A stretch of 64,000 nt of DNA from Nitrospinaceae bacterium (GTDB taxonomy: Bacteria; Nitrospinota; Nitrospinia; Nitrospinales; Nitrospinaceae): positions 181,285 to 245,284 of the forward strand of contig JAHELC010000038.1 of the NCBI GenBank assembly GCA_024644405.1. Direction: 5' to 3'. Position numbers and translations under genes: made by a program. Shown in pieces: positions 29,206 to 37,403 of the stretch (the first letter of the stretch is position 1; each line of letters begins with the position of its first letter). The notes under the pieces were generated by a model. The model had not been told where the DNA came from, did not search any database, and saw only the letters and a program-made list of their open reading frames with translations.

Positions 29206-29739
29206 ATGCTACCGCCAGAAAATCCGGATGAAGAGGTCAAGCGTTTGGCTGTTTTGCAAAGCCTCAACATCCTGTATTCACCTATTGAAGAACGCTTCGA
29301 ACGTATCACCCGACTTCTTTGTCGGATCTTAAATGTTCCCATTGCAGGTATTTCTATTGTGGGCAAGGACAGTCAGTGGTTCAAATCCGTACAAGGTACA
29401 GACATTATCGAAGTCCCAAGGAACGGTTCTTTTTGTGCCCACACGATATTACAACCAGACACCCTGGTGGTGCCGGATGCTTCAGCTGACGCAAGATTCG
29501 AGAACAGCCCTCTCGTGCAAAGCGATCCTTTCATTCGCTTTTATGCGGGTTCGCCATTAACCCTGGAGAAAGACATTCGGATCGGTGCTGTCTGCATCTG
29601 TGATACCCAGCCCAGGGAACTCGTGGATGAGGATAGACAGGTTCTGGAAGATTTCGCGCATTCAGCGTCATGTGAGTTAAAAGCAAGGATTTTAAAAAGC
29701 GAATACCAAGACTCTGCAGTAATAGATAAAAGAGGATAA
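29206..29739 (+). CDS. Stand-alone GAF-domain protein
   Basis: About 177 residues, essentially one GAF domain: EERFERITRLLCRILNVPIA, QWFKSVQGTD, PRNGSFCAHTIL, VVPDASADARF, IRFYAGSPL and IGAVCICD. GAF domains bind small ligands or chromophores. ATG 29206 has GAGGAA at ideal spacing, preferred over an in-frame ATG at 29059. Two bases separate its stop from the next ATG, so the pair is translationally coupled, and the two GAF domains are close paralogues. It may heterodimerise with, or titrate the ligand of, the diguanylate cyclase. Confidence 0.88.
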   Translation: MLPPENPDEEVKRLAVLQSLNILYSPIEERFERITRLLCRILNVPIAGISIVGKDSQWFKSVQGTDIIEVPRNGSFCAHTILQPDTLVVPDASADARFENSPLVQSDPFIRFYAGSPLTLEKDIRIGAVCICDTQPRELVDEDRQVLEDFAHSASCELKARILKSEYQDSAVIDKRG

Positions 29740-29741
29740 AT

Positions 29742-30803
29742 ATGATCAAACCGCCAATGTCCGAAAATGAAGAAGAACGCTTGGTGCGCCTGAGGCAGCT
29801 GAAGATTATGGACACTCCCCTTGAGGAGCGTTTTGAACGTATAACGCGCATCGTGTGCCGTTCTCTCAATGTACCGATCTCCGCTATTTCTCTCATTGAT
29901 GAAAGACGCCAGTGGTTTAAATCGATACAAGGCCTGGACGTGTCTGAAACGCCGAGAGACATCGCCTTTTGTGCCCATGCCATATTAGAAGATGGTCCCC
30001 TGATAGTTCCTGATGCACATAATGACCCGCGGTTTGTGGATAACCCGCTCGTTACGGAGGACCCCAAAATCCGATTTTATGCCGGTTTCCCGTTGAACAT
30101 CGGCGAGAATATTTGCATCGGCACCTTATGCGCGATTGACAGAGAACCCAGGGAAATTACCGAAGACAACCTTGCCGTCCTTAAAGATCTGGCCCAAATG
30201 GTTCAATCGGAGCTGGAAGCCATGGCCCTATCCGAGGCGCATCAGAACCTGCTCGAGGAACTTCAGGAAGCCGAACGTGCGGCTCTGATTGACCCGGTCA
30301 GCAGGCTGTGGAATCGAGGCGGCGGGGAAAAGCTGTTGGATCGCGAATTGGGGGTCGTGAAACGCAAGGATACCCCAATCTCAATCGCCATGCTTGACAT
30401 CGACAATTTCAAAAAAATCAATGATGAAAACGGTCATGATGTAGGAGACCAGGTCATCAAGCACGTGGCTCGCATAACTCTCTCCGTTCTTCGTTCTTAT
30501 GATGTGGTCAGCCGGTGGGGAGGGGATGAGTTTCTCGTCATCCTCCCGGGTTGCGAAAAGCAGGACCTTTTCAACACACTGGATAGATTGTTTAAAGTGA
30601 TTCGCATGAACCCCGCAGGCACTTCAAACGGGCTGATTCCGGTTAAAATCAGCGTGGGAGCTTGTGTCGCCCGCCCGGGGACGGATAATACGACCGTACC
30701 CCTGATCAAACTGGCCGATAAAGCCTTGTATGAAGCCAAAGAAAAGGGCCGCAACCAGTACGTCGTCGTCATGGCCGACAAGGCACAACGTATAGACGTC
30801 TGA
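29742..30803 (+). CDS. GAF-GGDEF diguanylate cyclase
   Basis: 353 residues. N-terminal GAF domain (residues 15-165, paralogous to the preceding gene), a helical linker (EAHQNLLEELQEAERAALID), then a GGDEF domain starting DPVSRLWNRGG. The catalytic loop is intact GGDEF (260-264), and an RxxD inhibitory site (RSYD, 251-254) lies exactly five residues before it, so product inhibition by c-di-GMP is expected. The domain ends with ADKALYEAKEKGRNQY. Soluble sensor synthase; GAF ligand unknown. Second gene of a two-gene unit. Confidence 0.95.
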   Translation: MIKPPMSENEEERLVRLRQLKIMDTPLEERFERITRIVCRSLNVPISAISLIDERRQWFKSIQGLDVSETPRDIAFCAHAILEDGPLIVPDAHNDPRFVDNPLVTEDPKIRFYAGFPLNIGENICIGTLCAIDREPREITEDNLAVLKDLAQMVQSELEAMALSEAHQNLLEELQEAERAALIDPVSRLWNRGGGEKLLDRELGVVKRKDTPISIAMLDIDNFKKINDENGHDVGDQVIKHVARITLSVLRSYDVVSRWGGDEFLVILPGCEKQDLFNTLDRLFKVIRMNPAGTSNGLIPVKISVGACVARPGTDNTTVPLIKLADKALYEAKEKGRNQYVVVMADKAQRIDV

Positions 30804-30888
30804 TAATACTTTTTTCACTTCCTGACCATCGGATTTCCTTTCCTCCTGTGTCCAACGCGACCACTTGTCCTCCTCAAGTCAACTGCAT

Positions 30889-31605
30889 TCACCACATCTT
30901 CCGGATTTTGTTTTTTTCCTTTGCGATCTTCACTCCCACCAGACCTTCCCATATAAACAGGCCTGAATATTGTTCCACCTGTTTCGTTGGAACCCGAAAT
31001 TCTTTTAACGGTTTGTTCGAAGCCTGGTTGGGAATCAGGAAGGACCACATGTGCAGGGCCCCTCTGTCGTTCTCGGTGAGGATGGACTTGAAGTAGGCAT
31101 GGGGAACGGGGAGTGTGACGCCGTTGTCATCTTCCGATCCGATCGTTTTAACGAGCTTGTTGAAATCGAATATCGGCCCGCACAGCACATAAGTTTCATA
31201 GATGTTCTTTTTGGCGTTGAGCTGCCTGACGGCTTCCTCCAGATCTTTCCATATCCTGCGGTTTAAATCAGGATGTTGTGGCGACATGTTCGACAGCAGA
31301 AATGTTTCGCTGTTCTGAATTTCCACTTCCCTTTGATTGGCGCTGGCCACCAGGTGACCGCGATCGAACCCCGAGTTCCGGTAATCGGCCAGGTCGGCCC
31401 GGAACATCTGGGGAACGCGGTAATCCGAACGGAAATTGTCGGCCCGCTCCACGTCGGTCTTGTCGGGATCGACAATCTCCAAAGCCCACTTGGCCTGCCG
31501 AAAATAGTAGGAATATCCGATGACGTAGTACCGGTTGAATAGAATTTGATCGGCGGCCGGCATGCCGTATCGTGTTTCCCGCTTCAGGCTTGAAAAATCC
31601 GGCAT
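30889..31605 (-). CDS. DNA/RNA non-specific endonuclease (DRGH family)
   Basis: 238 residues. The beta-beta-alpha metal nuclease signature DRGHLVASAN is at residues 81-90, with catalytic His84, and a downstream Asn in FLLSNMSPQHPDLNR as metal ligand, followed by YVLCGPIF and VPHAYFKSI typical of the NUC1/EndoG fold. The ATG at 31605 has an excellent AAAGGAGG site. No Sec or lipoprotein signal is visible, unlike most bacterial members, which are exported; no immunity or inhibitor gene is adjacent. Export by another route or tight control is needed. Own promoter at 31641-31669. Confidence 0.9.
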   Translation of the reverse strand: MPDFSSLKRETRYGMPAADQILFNRYYVIGYSYYFRQAKWALEIVDPDKTDVERADNFRSDYRVPQMFRADLADYRNSGFDRGHLVASANQREVEIQNSETFLLSNMSPQHPDLNRRIWKDLEEAVRQLNAKKNIYETYVLCGPIFDFNKLVKTIGSEDDNGVTLPVPHAYFKSILTENDRGALHMWSFLIPNQASNKPLKEFRVPTKQVEQYSGLFIWEGLVGVKIAKEKNKIRKMW

Positions 31606-31640
31606 GGCATCCTCCTTTGCATAGATAGTTGTTTTTGTGG

Positions 31641-31669
31641 ATTATATTCGGAAAGGTAAAAAAATGCAA
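31641..31669 (-). promoter_or_regulatory. Sigma70-type promoter of the nuclease gene
   Basis: Minus strand: -35 TTGCAT (31664-31669), 17-base spacer, -10 TATAAT (31641-31646), about 36 bases before the ATG. It shares TTTCCGAATATAATCC with the comM promoter at 28801. Confidence 0.8.
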
Positions 31670-31817
31670 AATCAGGCCGGAAGTCAGAAAAAAACCGATT
31701 TTTTATAGGAATAATAATGAAATCAATTTCAGAAGATTGCCGATACTCAGATTCTACCCGTTTCATTATGATTTTTAATTGTGTAACCGAGATCAATTTT
31801 TTTAACGAATGGTTTAA

Positions 31818-32405
31818 ATGAAACGTCGGAATAGCCCAATGGAAAATGCGTCCCGGTCGCCGATCCCGCAGTTTTCCCACGATCCAGGCTATATTTCATT
31901 TCGTCACTGGACCGCGATTCTCTCCCTCAAAGGAACGATTCCGAAAGAATCCCGTCGGAACGATGCTGTCCTTTACCTGAATGAGGTCCCAAGCAGCAGG
32001 AAAGAGCACCTGCCGGTGAAGGGTCCGGTATGTCTCCGCAATGCCACCCGGTTCACCCATTTGAATGTCACCATTGTGAATGTGCGAAACGGGCAGAAAG
32101 TATTCTTTGCGCGGGAATTGCCTGCCGGGAGATTCCTGCATCTCGAGTTTTTGAAAGAGGGGGTCTTCACTCTGCACTATTCTCCCGCCTTCAGCCCGGT
32201 CACGCTGCGTCGGGATATACAGGTCTTTGCGCCGGCGCTGACAACCGGCTCGATTCCGCACAACTTTCACCCCCGGCTGCAAAACGCCCTGCAAACCCAT
32301 CTTGGCGGATTGAGTTTCAACTCTCCTTTTCCGGAGTATAATGGCACGAGGGCCCTGCGATCCCTCAAGGGTGATTTGCCAACCTGGAACAAGGAGGAAA
32401 CGGCC
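31818..32405 (+). CDS. Cupredoxin-like open frame running into the DUF2892 gene
   Basis: An open frame with ATG at 31818 that stays in frame, without a stop, into the next gene (to 32597). Residues about 30-140 read as a beta-sandwich: SLKGTIPKESRRNDAVLYLN, LRNATRFTHLNVTIVN, LPAGRFLHLEFLKEGVFTLHY, RRDIQVFAP. The pattern recalls cupredoxin-like 'methylamine utilisation' proteins but lacks the Cys-His-Met copper ligands. No ribosome site and no signal peptide are visible, so expression is doubtful; it may be a fused N-terminal domain of the DUF2892 protein, or a degraded gene. Confidence 0.4.
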
Positions 32406-32597
32406 ATGAATACCAAAAGAAAACTCCACGATGGCATCGTCGGCGCCGTTCTGACGGCGGGGTCGGCGCTGGCGTACTATGTCGATCCGCTATGGATCCT
32501 CGTGCCCGGCGTGCTGGGCGTCACGCTCCTGCAAAGCGGATTGACCGGATTCTGTCCACTCTATTTCATACTGGACAAGACCTGCAAGACAGCATGA
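32406..32597 (+). CDS. DUF2892 (YgaP transmembrane-type) small membrane protein
   Basis: 63 residues with two transmembrane spans (DGIVGAVLTAGSALAYYV and LWILVPGVLGVTLLQSGLTG) and the conserved ending GFCPLYFILDK, the hallmark of DUF2892. In YgaP this domain is fused to a rhodanese; here it stands alone. AAGGAGG nine bases before ATG 32406 argues for independent initiation although the upstream frame is open. Role unknown, often linked to sulfur or thiol handling. msrAB follows on the opposite strand. Confidence 0.85.
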   Translation: MNTKRKLHDGIVGAVLTAGSALAYYVDPLWILVPGVLGVTLLQSGLTGFCPLYFILDKTCKTA

Positions 32598-32682
32598 TGC
32601 GCCAGTTGGCTAAGCGCCGGGGCACAATTTTCTCCCCCTTGTAAAGGGGGGCGGGGGGATTCTTCCTCTTGCTGTTCTGAAA

Positions 32683-32724
32683 AATACTCCTCCCCTTATC
32701 AAGGGGAGGATTGAGGTGGGGTTG
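32683..32724. repeat. Dispersed CTCCCC palindromic repeat, copy A
   Basis: A 42-base element containing CTCCCCTTATCAAGGGGAG, matching copy B at 34339-34380 in 39 of 42 positions. A shorter related hairpin (TCCCCCTTGTAAAGGGGG) lies about 50 bases upstream at 32633. Located between the convergent DUF2892 and msrAB genes. Confidence 0.8.
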
Positions 32725-32765
32725 TACGATGATGGGGCGCGCGAAAATGCCGCGCGGCCGTCATC

Positions 32766-33899
32766 CTAAAATCCATCCAAAAACTCGCCGTAGCCTTCGG
32801 CTTTCATATCTTCCACCGAAACGAACCGTAGTGACGCGGAGTTGATACAGTACCGCAGTCCCGTCGGCTTGGGACCATCTTCGAATATATGACCGAGATG
32901 CGAATCCCCATGCTTGGACCGGACCTCGACCCGGACCATGAAGAAAGATTTGTCGGTTTTGGTGTAGACGTTGTCCGTTACCAGCGGACGGGTGAACGAC
33001 GGCCAGCCGGTTTTCGAATCGAACTTGTCTTTCGAGCTGAACAACGGCTCGCCCGAAACGATATCGACATAAATCCCGTCCTTGTGATTATCCCAGTACT
33101 CGTTCCGGAAGGGCGGCTCCGTGCCTTCCTGCTGGGTGACCTTGTACTGGAGCGGAGTCAGCGTTTTCTTCAATTCAGCGTCAGAAGGCTTGGTGAACTT
33201 GCTGCCGCCCTGTCCCATGCCGGGAGGGGTGTAGTTGCGGTCATCGCCCCAGGTTTTGTCGATGAACTGATCCCGCCCGGAACCCCAGCGGTATCCCTTG
33301 TAGTGGGCCGTGCTCTTCTTGTAAAAATCCTGATGGTACTCTTCGGCAGGATAAAACTCCGTGGCCTCGGTGATCTCGGTGACGATGGGACGGCTGAAGC
33401 GTTTGCTCGCTTCGAGCTTTTTTTTGGATGCAAGGGCCTGCTGCTTTTGCTCCTCGCTATGATAGAAAATTCCTGAACGGTATTGCTTGCCGCGGTCGAC
33501 AAACTGCCCGCCGCCGTCCGTCGGATCGATGTTCCGCCAGAACACTTCCAGAATGTCCGTGTAGGAAATCTGCGACGGATCGTAATGGACCTGGACGGAC
33601 TCGGTGTGACCGGTCATGCCGTGCGCGACCTGCTTGTAAGTGGGATTTTTTTCCATCCCTCCGGTATATCCGGAAATCACTTTATAGACTCCCGGTAACT
33701 GTTCAAACGGGGGTTCCATACACCAGAAACAACCCCCGGCTAATGTGGCAACCTCCAGATTTTCAGGCATTATATTGGAATCCTTTTGGTTTTCTTGTTT
33801 GTCAGAAGAACTGAAACCGTTGACGGACATCATCACGGCCATGACAAGCAGGCCGAACAGAATTATATAATAAGGGGTGTCTTTTTTCTTCATTTTCAT
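32766..33899 (-). CDS. msrAB: Membrane-anchored MsrA-MsrB methionine sulfoxide reductase
   Basis: 377 residues: an N-terminal membrane anchor or signal ([20 protein letters not shown]), an MsrA domain with catalytic GCFWCME (Cys57), and an MsrB domain from about residue 245 with [30 protein letters not shown] and catalytic Cys in [13 protein letters not shown]. It reduces S- and R-methionine sulfoxide in envelope proteins. The MsrB CxxC zinc ligands are absent, and the common resolving Cys (SxCGWPSF) is Thr. No separate thioredoxin domain, so an external reductant is needed. GGAGG precedes the ATG. Confidence 0.95.
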   Translation of the reverse strand: MKMKKKDTPYYIILFGLLVMAVMMSVNGFSSSDKQENQKDSNIMPENLEVATLAGGCFWCMEPPFEQLPGVYKVISGYTGGMEKNPTYKQVAHGMTGHTESVQVHYDPSQISYTDILEVFWRNIDPTDGGGQFVDRGKQYRSGIFYHSEEQKQQALASKKKLEASKRFSRPIVTEITEATEFYPAEEYHQDFYKKSTAHYKGYRWGSGRDQFIDKTWGDDRNYTPPGMGQGGSKFTKPSDAELKKTLTPLQYKVTQQEGTEPPFRNEYWDNHKDGIYVDIVSGEPLFSSKDKFDSKTGWPSFTRPLVTDNVYTKTDKSFFMVRVEVRSKHGDSHLGHIFEDGPKPTGLRYCINSASLRFVSVEDMKAEGYGEFLDGF

Positions 33900-34104
33900 C
33901 GGTTACCTCCAGATATTGAAAGGGCGAGGGAAATTCCCCGACTCATTTTTCAGTTACCCATAAGTCGCCGTACTGGGAAACTCCTTACATCCGGATCGCA
34001 ATGCGATCGCAGTGGTTACTCCGCACCGGAGCGAAATTCCCCTGCCATTCCCTGTTGCCTCTAAAGAGTACCCCTTTTGCCCCGAAGGTTTCAAGCGGGG
34101 TATA

Positions 34105-34293
34105 ATGCGTGATGCTCTATCCCTTAAAATGGACCCTAAAATGAGGAAAAAAGCCAAAAGAAAAGCCCCGTCCAAACCCAAAAACCGCAAGGTGGAATCG
34201 GGTGCCCAAGGGAAACCGAAGCCTAAAACCCAAACCACCGCAAAAGACAAAGAAGAACTGATCCGCATCTGGGACGAGGACCTTTGTGAATAA
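34105..34293 (+). CDS. Small Lys/Pro-rich basic protein
   Basis: About 62 residues from ATG 34105 (GGGG eight bases upstream), in a frame open further 5'. The middle is low-complexity and very basic (MRKKAKRKAPSKPKNRK), and the end is acidic (KDKEELIRIWDEDLCE). Composition recalls small nucleic-acid-binding proteins. Its stop abuts a palindromic repeat. It could be a real short gene; composition bias limits certainty. Confidence 0.45.
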   Translation: MRDALSLKMDPKMRKKAKRKAPSKPKNRKVESGAQGKPKPKTQTTAKDKEELIRIWDEDLCE

Positions 34294-34329
34294 CCAGCGT
34301 AACGCTGGACCTAACCAGGCAACGCCTGG
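34294..34329. repeat. Palindromes of the AGCGTWACGCT family
   Basis: CCAGCGTAACGCTGG (34294-34308) is followed six bases later by the related CCAGGCAACGCCTGG (34315-34329). The first, with its flank GACCTAA, occurs as the exact inverse complement at 49444-49464. Confidence 0.75.
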
Positions 34330-34338
34330 AGGAAACTT

Positions 34339-34380
34339 AATACTCCTCCCCTTACCAAGGGGAGGATATAGGTGGGGTTG
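34339..34380. repeat. Dispersed CTCCCC palindromic repeat, copy B
   Basis: CTCCCCTTACCAAGGGGAG with flanks, 39 of 42 identical to the copy at 32683. Two further, diverged palindromes of this style follow: CTCCTTGGCAAGGAG near 34450 and CCTCTCCCCTCCTGGGGAGAGG at about 34523-34544. Confidence 0.8.
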
Positions 34381-34575
34381 GTTTTGACTGAATCACTGAA
34401 TAAACCTAGAAAGCAAGACAGGGATTGTCATAACCTCCCCTGTATCACCTCCTTGGCAAGGAGGGGGCCGGCGTGCCGCCGGTGGCAATTCTTCCTCGGT
34501 AAGGGAAAGCAAGCTATAAACTCCTCTCCCCTCCTGGGGAGAGGACAGGGTGAGGGGTGGATTTGGATTCCTTTA

Positions 34576-35064
34576 ATGGTGATGCTGTTCGCGTCTCCCG
34601 CAGGGGCGGCCGATCCCAAAGGCTGGAGGGACTTTAAGTGGGGGATGACGCAACAGCAAGCGGAGCAATTGGGCGCTCAACCGTTCGTCGATGTGGCAGG
34701 GGAGAAACGCTTCGGCCTGTCATCGGTGGAAATGTTGCCCGGCAAAATGTTTCAGGTGCGTCTGGAATTTTTCTCGCATATGGGCCTGAACGCGGTGCAG
34801 GTGAGTCTCACTCCGCACACCGAGTGTGCGCAGGACGTCTACGAAATTTTTCTGCATGATTTTCGGGAGCGCTACGGGAAGGAAATGGAAACGAGAGATC
34901 TTACTTATCCCAACGCGTATTACAAAAGCCACGACTGGATTGCCGGGTCCACTAAGATCGTGTTGCATCACGGCTGTCCCAAACCCGGGAAAACCACCGC
35001 CACGCAACCCACCACCCATATCTGGTACGAAAAACGCCGCCACACCGAACCTTGGAACCGGTGA
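34576..35064 (+). CDS. Secreted protein of unknown function with repeat-derived 5' end
   Basis: Mature region of about 150 residues beginning DPKGWRDFKWGMTQQQAEQLG, with SLTPHTECAQDVYEIFL and a C-terminal HHGCPKPGK; two Cys could pair. A short hydrophobic stretch ending ASPAGAA looks like the end of a signal peptide, but the basic N-terminal region is missing at this ATG. The frame is open back to 34372, through three copies of dispersed palindromic repeats, so repeat insertion seems to have replaced the original start. The true start and functionality are uncertain. No family recognised beyond the generic 'W-G-M-S/T' opening of periplasmic proteins. Confidence 0.6.
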   Translation: MVMLFASPAGAADPKGWRDFKWGMTQQQAEQLGAQPFVDVAGEKRFGLSSVEMLPGKMFQVRLEFFSHMGLNAVQVSLTPHTECAQDVYEIFLHDFRERYGKEMETRDLTYPNAYYKSHDWIAGSTKIVLHHGCPKPGKTTATQPTTHIWYEKRRHTEPWNR

Positions 35065-35100
35065 GAAGGCTTGCGCCTTCAGGCAATTTTTTAAAAGCAA

Positions 35101-35622
35101 TTATTTTTTAGGAGTCTTGATGCATTGGCAGCCACCGAGCTGAGCACAACTCTTCTGGAATTGATCGAAGGCGATGTGGCCGTCCGTCAGATCCTCGATA
35201 TAAACGATCTTCTCATTTTCCACGTCATAGATGATATCGGTGGCCGCGATGCGTCCCCACCAGGGTTGGATAAACAGCAGTTTTTCATTGATCCATTTCT
35301 GTTTGATTCCGTGCAGTTTGTTAAGGCTTACTTTGATGAGGTAATCCTTTTCAGAGTAGATATAAAGTGCCGCCTTGCCCCGCCACCCCTTTTTGACGAA
35401 GTAATACCCCTTGTTCGGTGAAAATACTTTTTCGGAAAACTCTTGAAGCGGGACGTGCTCAAATGCGATATGGGGTTTCCAATTTTTGCTATTGCTTCCA
35501 TTATGATAATTTCTGGGTTCTTGCCAGCAGTCGGGGGGTAATCCGGGCCATGGATCCTTGGAAAACGCCACACTGGAATGGGTGAGGACAAGTAGCGCTA
35601 TCAATATTAATATTGTTTTCAA
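35101..35622 (-). CDS. Secreted protein of unknown function
   Basis: About 173 residues from TTG 35622: a signal peptide (LKTILILIALLVLTHSSVAFS), then a mature part with PWPGLPPDCWQEPRNYH, a beta-rich middle (KAALYIYSEKDYLIKVSLNKLHG, IIYDVENEKIVYIEDLTDGHIAFDQF) and four Cys, two in GGCQCIK at the end. The open frame extends to 35790, but that extension lacks a ribosome site and puts the signal peptide in the interior. It overlaps no neighbour with the shorter start. Family not recognised. Confidence 0.7.
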   Translation of the reverse strand: MKTILILIALLVLTHSSVAFSKDPWPGLPPDCWQEPRNYHNGSNSKNWKPHIAFEHVPLQEFSEKVFSPNKGYYFVKKGWRGKAALYIYSEKDYLIKVSLNKLHGIKQKWINEKLLFIQPWWGRIAATDIIYDVENEKIVYIEDLTDGHIAFDQFQKSCAQLGGCQCIKTPKK

Positions 35623-35770
35623 TATATTCTGCTCTATATGGATTTGATGAATGTTTAAGTCCGTATTCAGGATAAGGTGAAAACAGCAGGGAGAAAACAT
35701 AAAACTACCTGATTCGGGCAAAAACGGGCGGGATTTGACAAGCCGTGAACGGTTGCATACAGTGGATAAG

Positions 35771-36232
35771 ATGACATTTCTGATTCTCAAGTGGGTTCAT
35801 ATTCTGAGTGCAGTGTTGTTGCTGGGGACGGGGCTGGGGAGTGCGTTCTATGCGGCACGGGCGAATCGTACGGGCAATCTCCACGCCATCCGTTTCGTGT
35901 TGAGGAATGTGATTCTCGCCGACTGGCTGTTCACCGTGCCGCCGATTGTTCTGCTCCCGGTCACCGGCGTATGGATGATGAACATCAGCGGGTATGCATT
36001 TTCCGAGTTATGGATCTGGCTGTCGCTGGTGTTGTTCGGGTTCGTCGGCTTGTGCTGGGTGCCGGCGGCAGTTCTGCAAACCAAAATGAAAGCCCTGGCC
36101 GAGCAGGCCCTCGATAAAGAGAGCCTGCCTGCGCAGTATTGGAAATACGACCGCCTCTGGCAGGTTCTCGGCGTCGCCGCCTTCCCGGCGATGATCGCAA
36201 TTTTCACTCTCATGATCTTCAAACCGGTATAA
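35771..36232 (+). CDS. DUF2269-type integral membrane protein
   Basis: About 153 residues with four transmembrane helices: LKWVHILSAVLLLGTGLGSAF, LADWLFTVPPIVLLPVTGVWM, WIWLSLVLFGFVGLCWVPA and GVAAFPAMIAIFTLMIF. The conserved K-x-x-H-I-x-x-A-x-x-x-x-G-x-G start and a Y-x-x-x-x-x-x-W before the last helix fit the DUF2269 family of unknown function, with a His in helix 1 that may bind heme or metal. ATG 35771 has GGATAAG upstream. The pentapeptide gene follows after 5 bases, likely coupled. Confidence 0.82.
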   Translation: MTFLILKWVHILSAVLLLGTGLGSAFYAARANRTGNLHAIRFVLRNVILADWLFTVPPIVLLPVTGVWMMNISGYAFSELWIWLSLVLFGFVGLCWVPAAVLQTKMKALAEQALDKESLPAQYWKYDRLWQVLGVAAFPAMIAIFTLMIFKPV

Positions 36233-36237
36233 ATACA

Positions 36238-36723
36238 ATGGACCGCGAACAGGCCGAGGCAGCTAAGGGCAATCTGCAAAAGGCCAACCTGATGGGCAAA
36301 AACCTGGAGGGGGCAAACCTTTCCGGCGGCGACCTGTCGCTGGCCAATTTGAGAAAAGCCAAACTGGCGGGTGCCCATCTTCAAGGAGCGAAACTGCACA
36401 AAACGGCGCTCAGCACGGCGGATGTGTCGGGCGCCGACCTCTCCGGGGCCGACCTCTCCGGCGCGGAGTGCATCGCCACCAACTTCACCGGCGCCAACCT
36501 GACCGGAGCACACTTCGACCGCGCCTCGGTGAGCAAGGCGACGATGATAGACGCCAACCTGAAGGGCACCGATATGAGTAACGTGATCAACCTCACCTGC
36601 CGGCAGTTGCAGTCGGCGCACATTGATCGCACCACGCGCCTGCCCGATTACATCTCCCTCAAATGGCGGTCGGACAGCGAGTACGACTGCGGCGACCGCG
36701 TCCAGCGCATCGGCGAAGGGTAG
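36238..36723 (+). CDS. Pentapeptide-repeat protein (copy 1)
   Basis: About 161 residues. From residue 10 to 120 it consists of A(D/N)LXX repeats (KANLMGKNLEGANLSGGDLS, SGADLSGADLSGAE), about 20 units, forming a right-handed quadrilateral beta-helix. After this come a conserved-looking INLTCRQLQSAHIDRTTRLPDYI cap, seen in many pentapeptide proteins. No signal peptide, so cytoplasmic. Translation probably coupled to the DUF2269 gene five bases upstream, since its own ribosome site is poor. Function of most such proteins is unknown; a DNA-gyrase-protecting role is not indicated. Confidence 0.9.
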   Translation: MDREQAEAAKGNLQKANLMGKNLEGANLSGGDLSLANLRKAKLAGAHLQGAKLHKTALSTADVSGADLSGADLSGAECIATNFTGANLTGAHFDRASVSKATMIDANLKGTDMSNVINLTCRQLQSAHIDRTTRLPDYISLKWRSDSEYDCGDRVQRIGEG

Positions 36724-36982
36724 GGGATCCGGAGCCCACCCCAGATACAAGCTAACCCTATGAAAAATAAGGAATAAATATTTTGATGAGGCCTTGCTTT
36801 TGGGTGGGGACATCTTATATCTGTATCAGATGAAATCGATGTCTGGGGATAGGTCAAAAGAACAAGTCCTGCCCCGGCTGAGTTCTAGCGAAACCTTGAA
36901 ATAATGTTTGGGAAATCCAACGACCGACATAACGAAATCATCACGTGGGGTATCTTAAATATTAATTTTGAGGACCAATCAA

Positions 36983-37279
36983 ATGAAAAAGTTACTAGGC
37001 ATTATCAGTATCTTCGTTTTGAGTTTATTTGTGAGTTCAGCTTTTGCCGGTGAATCCTCGATGAAAGATATGGTTGAGGAACAACCGCAAGCGACTCTGG
37101 AAGAAAGCCAGTCCGCGCTTGATAGATTTGCCGTATGGCCGTTCGAATCCATTGAGCAGAAATCCCAGGACGAAACAGCCGGGACCATTGACAGTGTAAA
37201 AGTGGACCAGTCTGCGGATGCAGATGATAAGATCCACTCAGTGACTGGAATTGATGATCCGATTGTTGAGTCGGACTAA
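36983..37279 (+). CDS. Small secreted acidic protein with DRxAVW motif (copy 1)
   Basis: 98 residues: Sec signal (LLGIISIFVLSLFVSSAFA, cleavage before GESS), then an acidic, Ser/Gln/Asp-rich mature part of about 72 residues with no Cys and little predicted structure. It contains LDRFAVWPFE, matching IDRHAVWTKI in the next small secreted protein. ATG 36983 has GAGGA eight bases upstream. A strong terminator follows at 37373. Confidence 0.75.
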   Translation: MKKLLGIISIFVLSLFVSSAFAGESSMKDMVEEQPQATLEESQSALDRFAVWPFESIEQKSQDETAGTIDSVKVDQSADADDKIHSVTGIDDPIVESD

Positions 37280-37372
37280 GCAGTAGATTGTTGACCAGGC
37301 ATACAAGGCAGGGTCGACAAAAGTTTGCGGAACAGGTTGTGACCGCATTTTCAGATAAATCACCAACCGGGA

Positions 37373-37403
37373 CCGGGACGCGCAAGTGTCCCGGTTTTTT
37401 TTT
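37373..37403 (+). terminator. Rho-independent terminator
   Basis: CCGGGAC and GTCCCGG form a 7-bp stem with a 9-base loop, followed by nine T. It ends the transcript of the 98-residue secreted protein. The rest of 37280-37687 holds an AT-rich inverted repeat (AAATTAATT at 37455 and AATTAATTT at 37470) with a T run, and the leader of the next gene. Confidence 0.9.
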
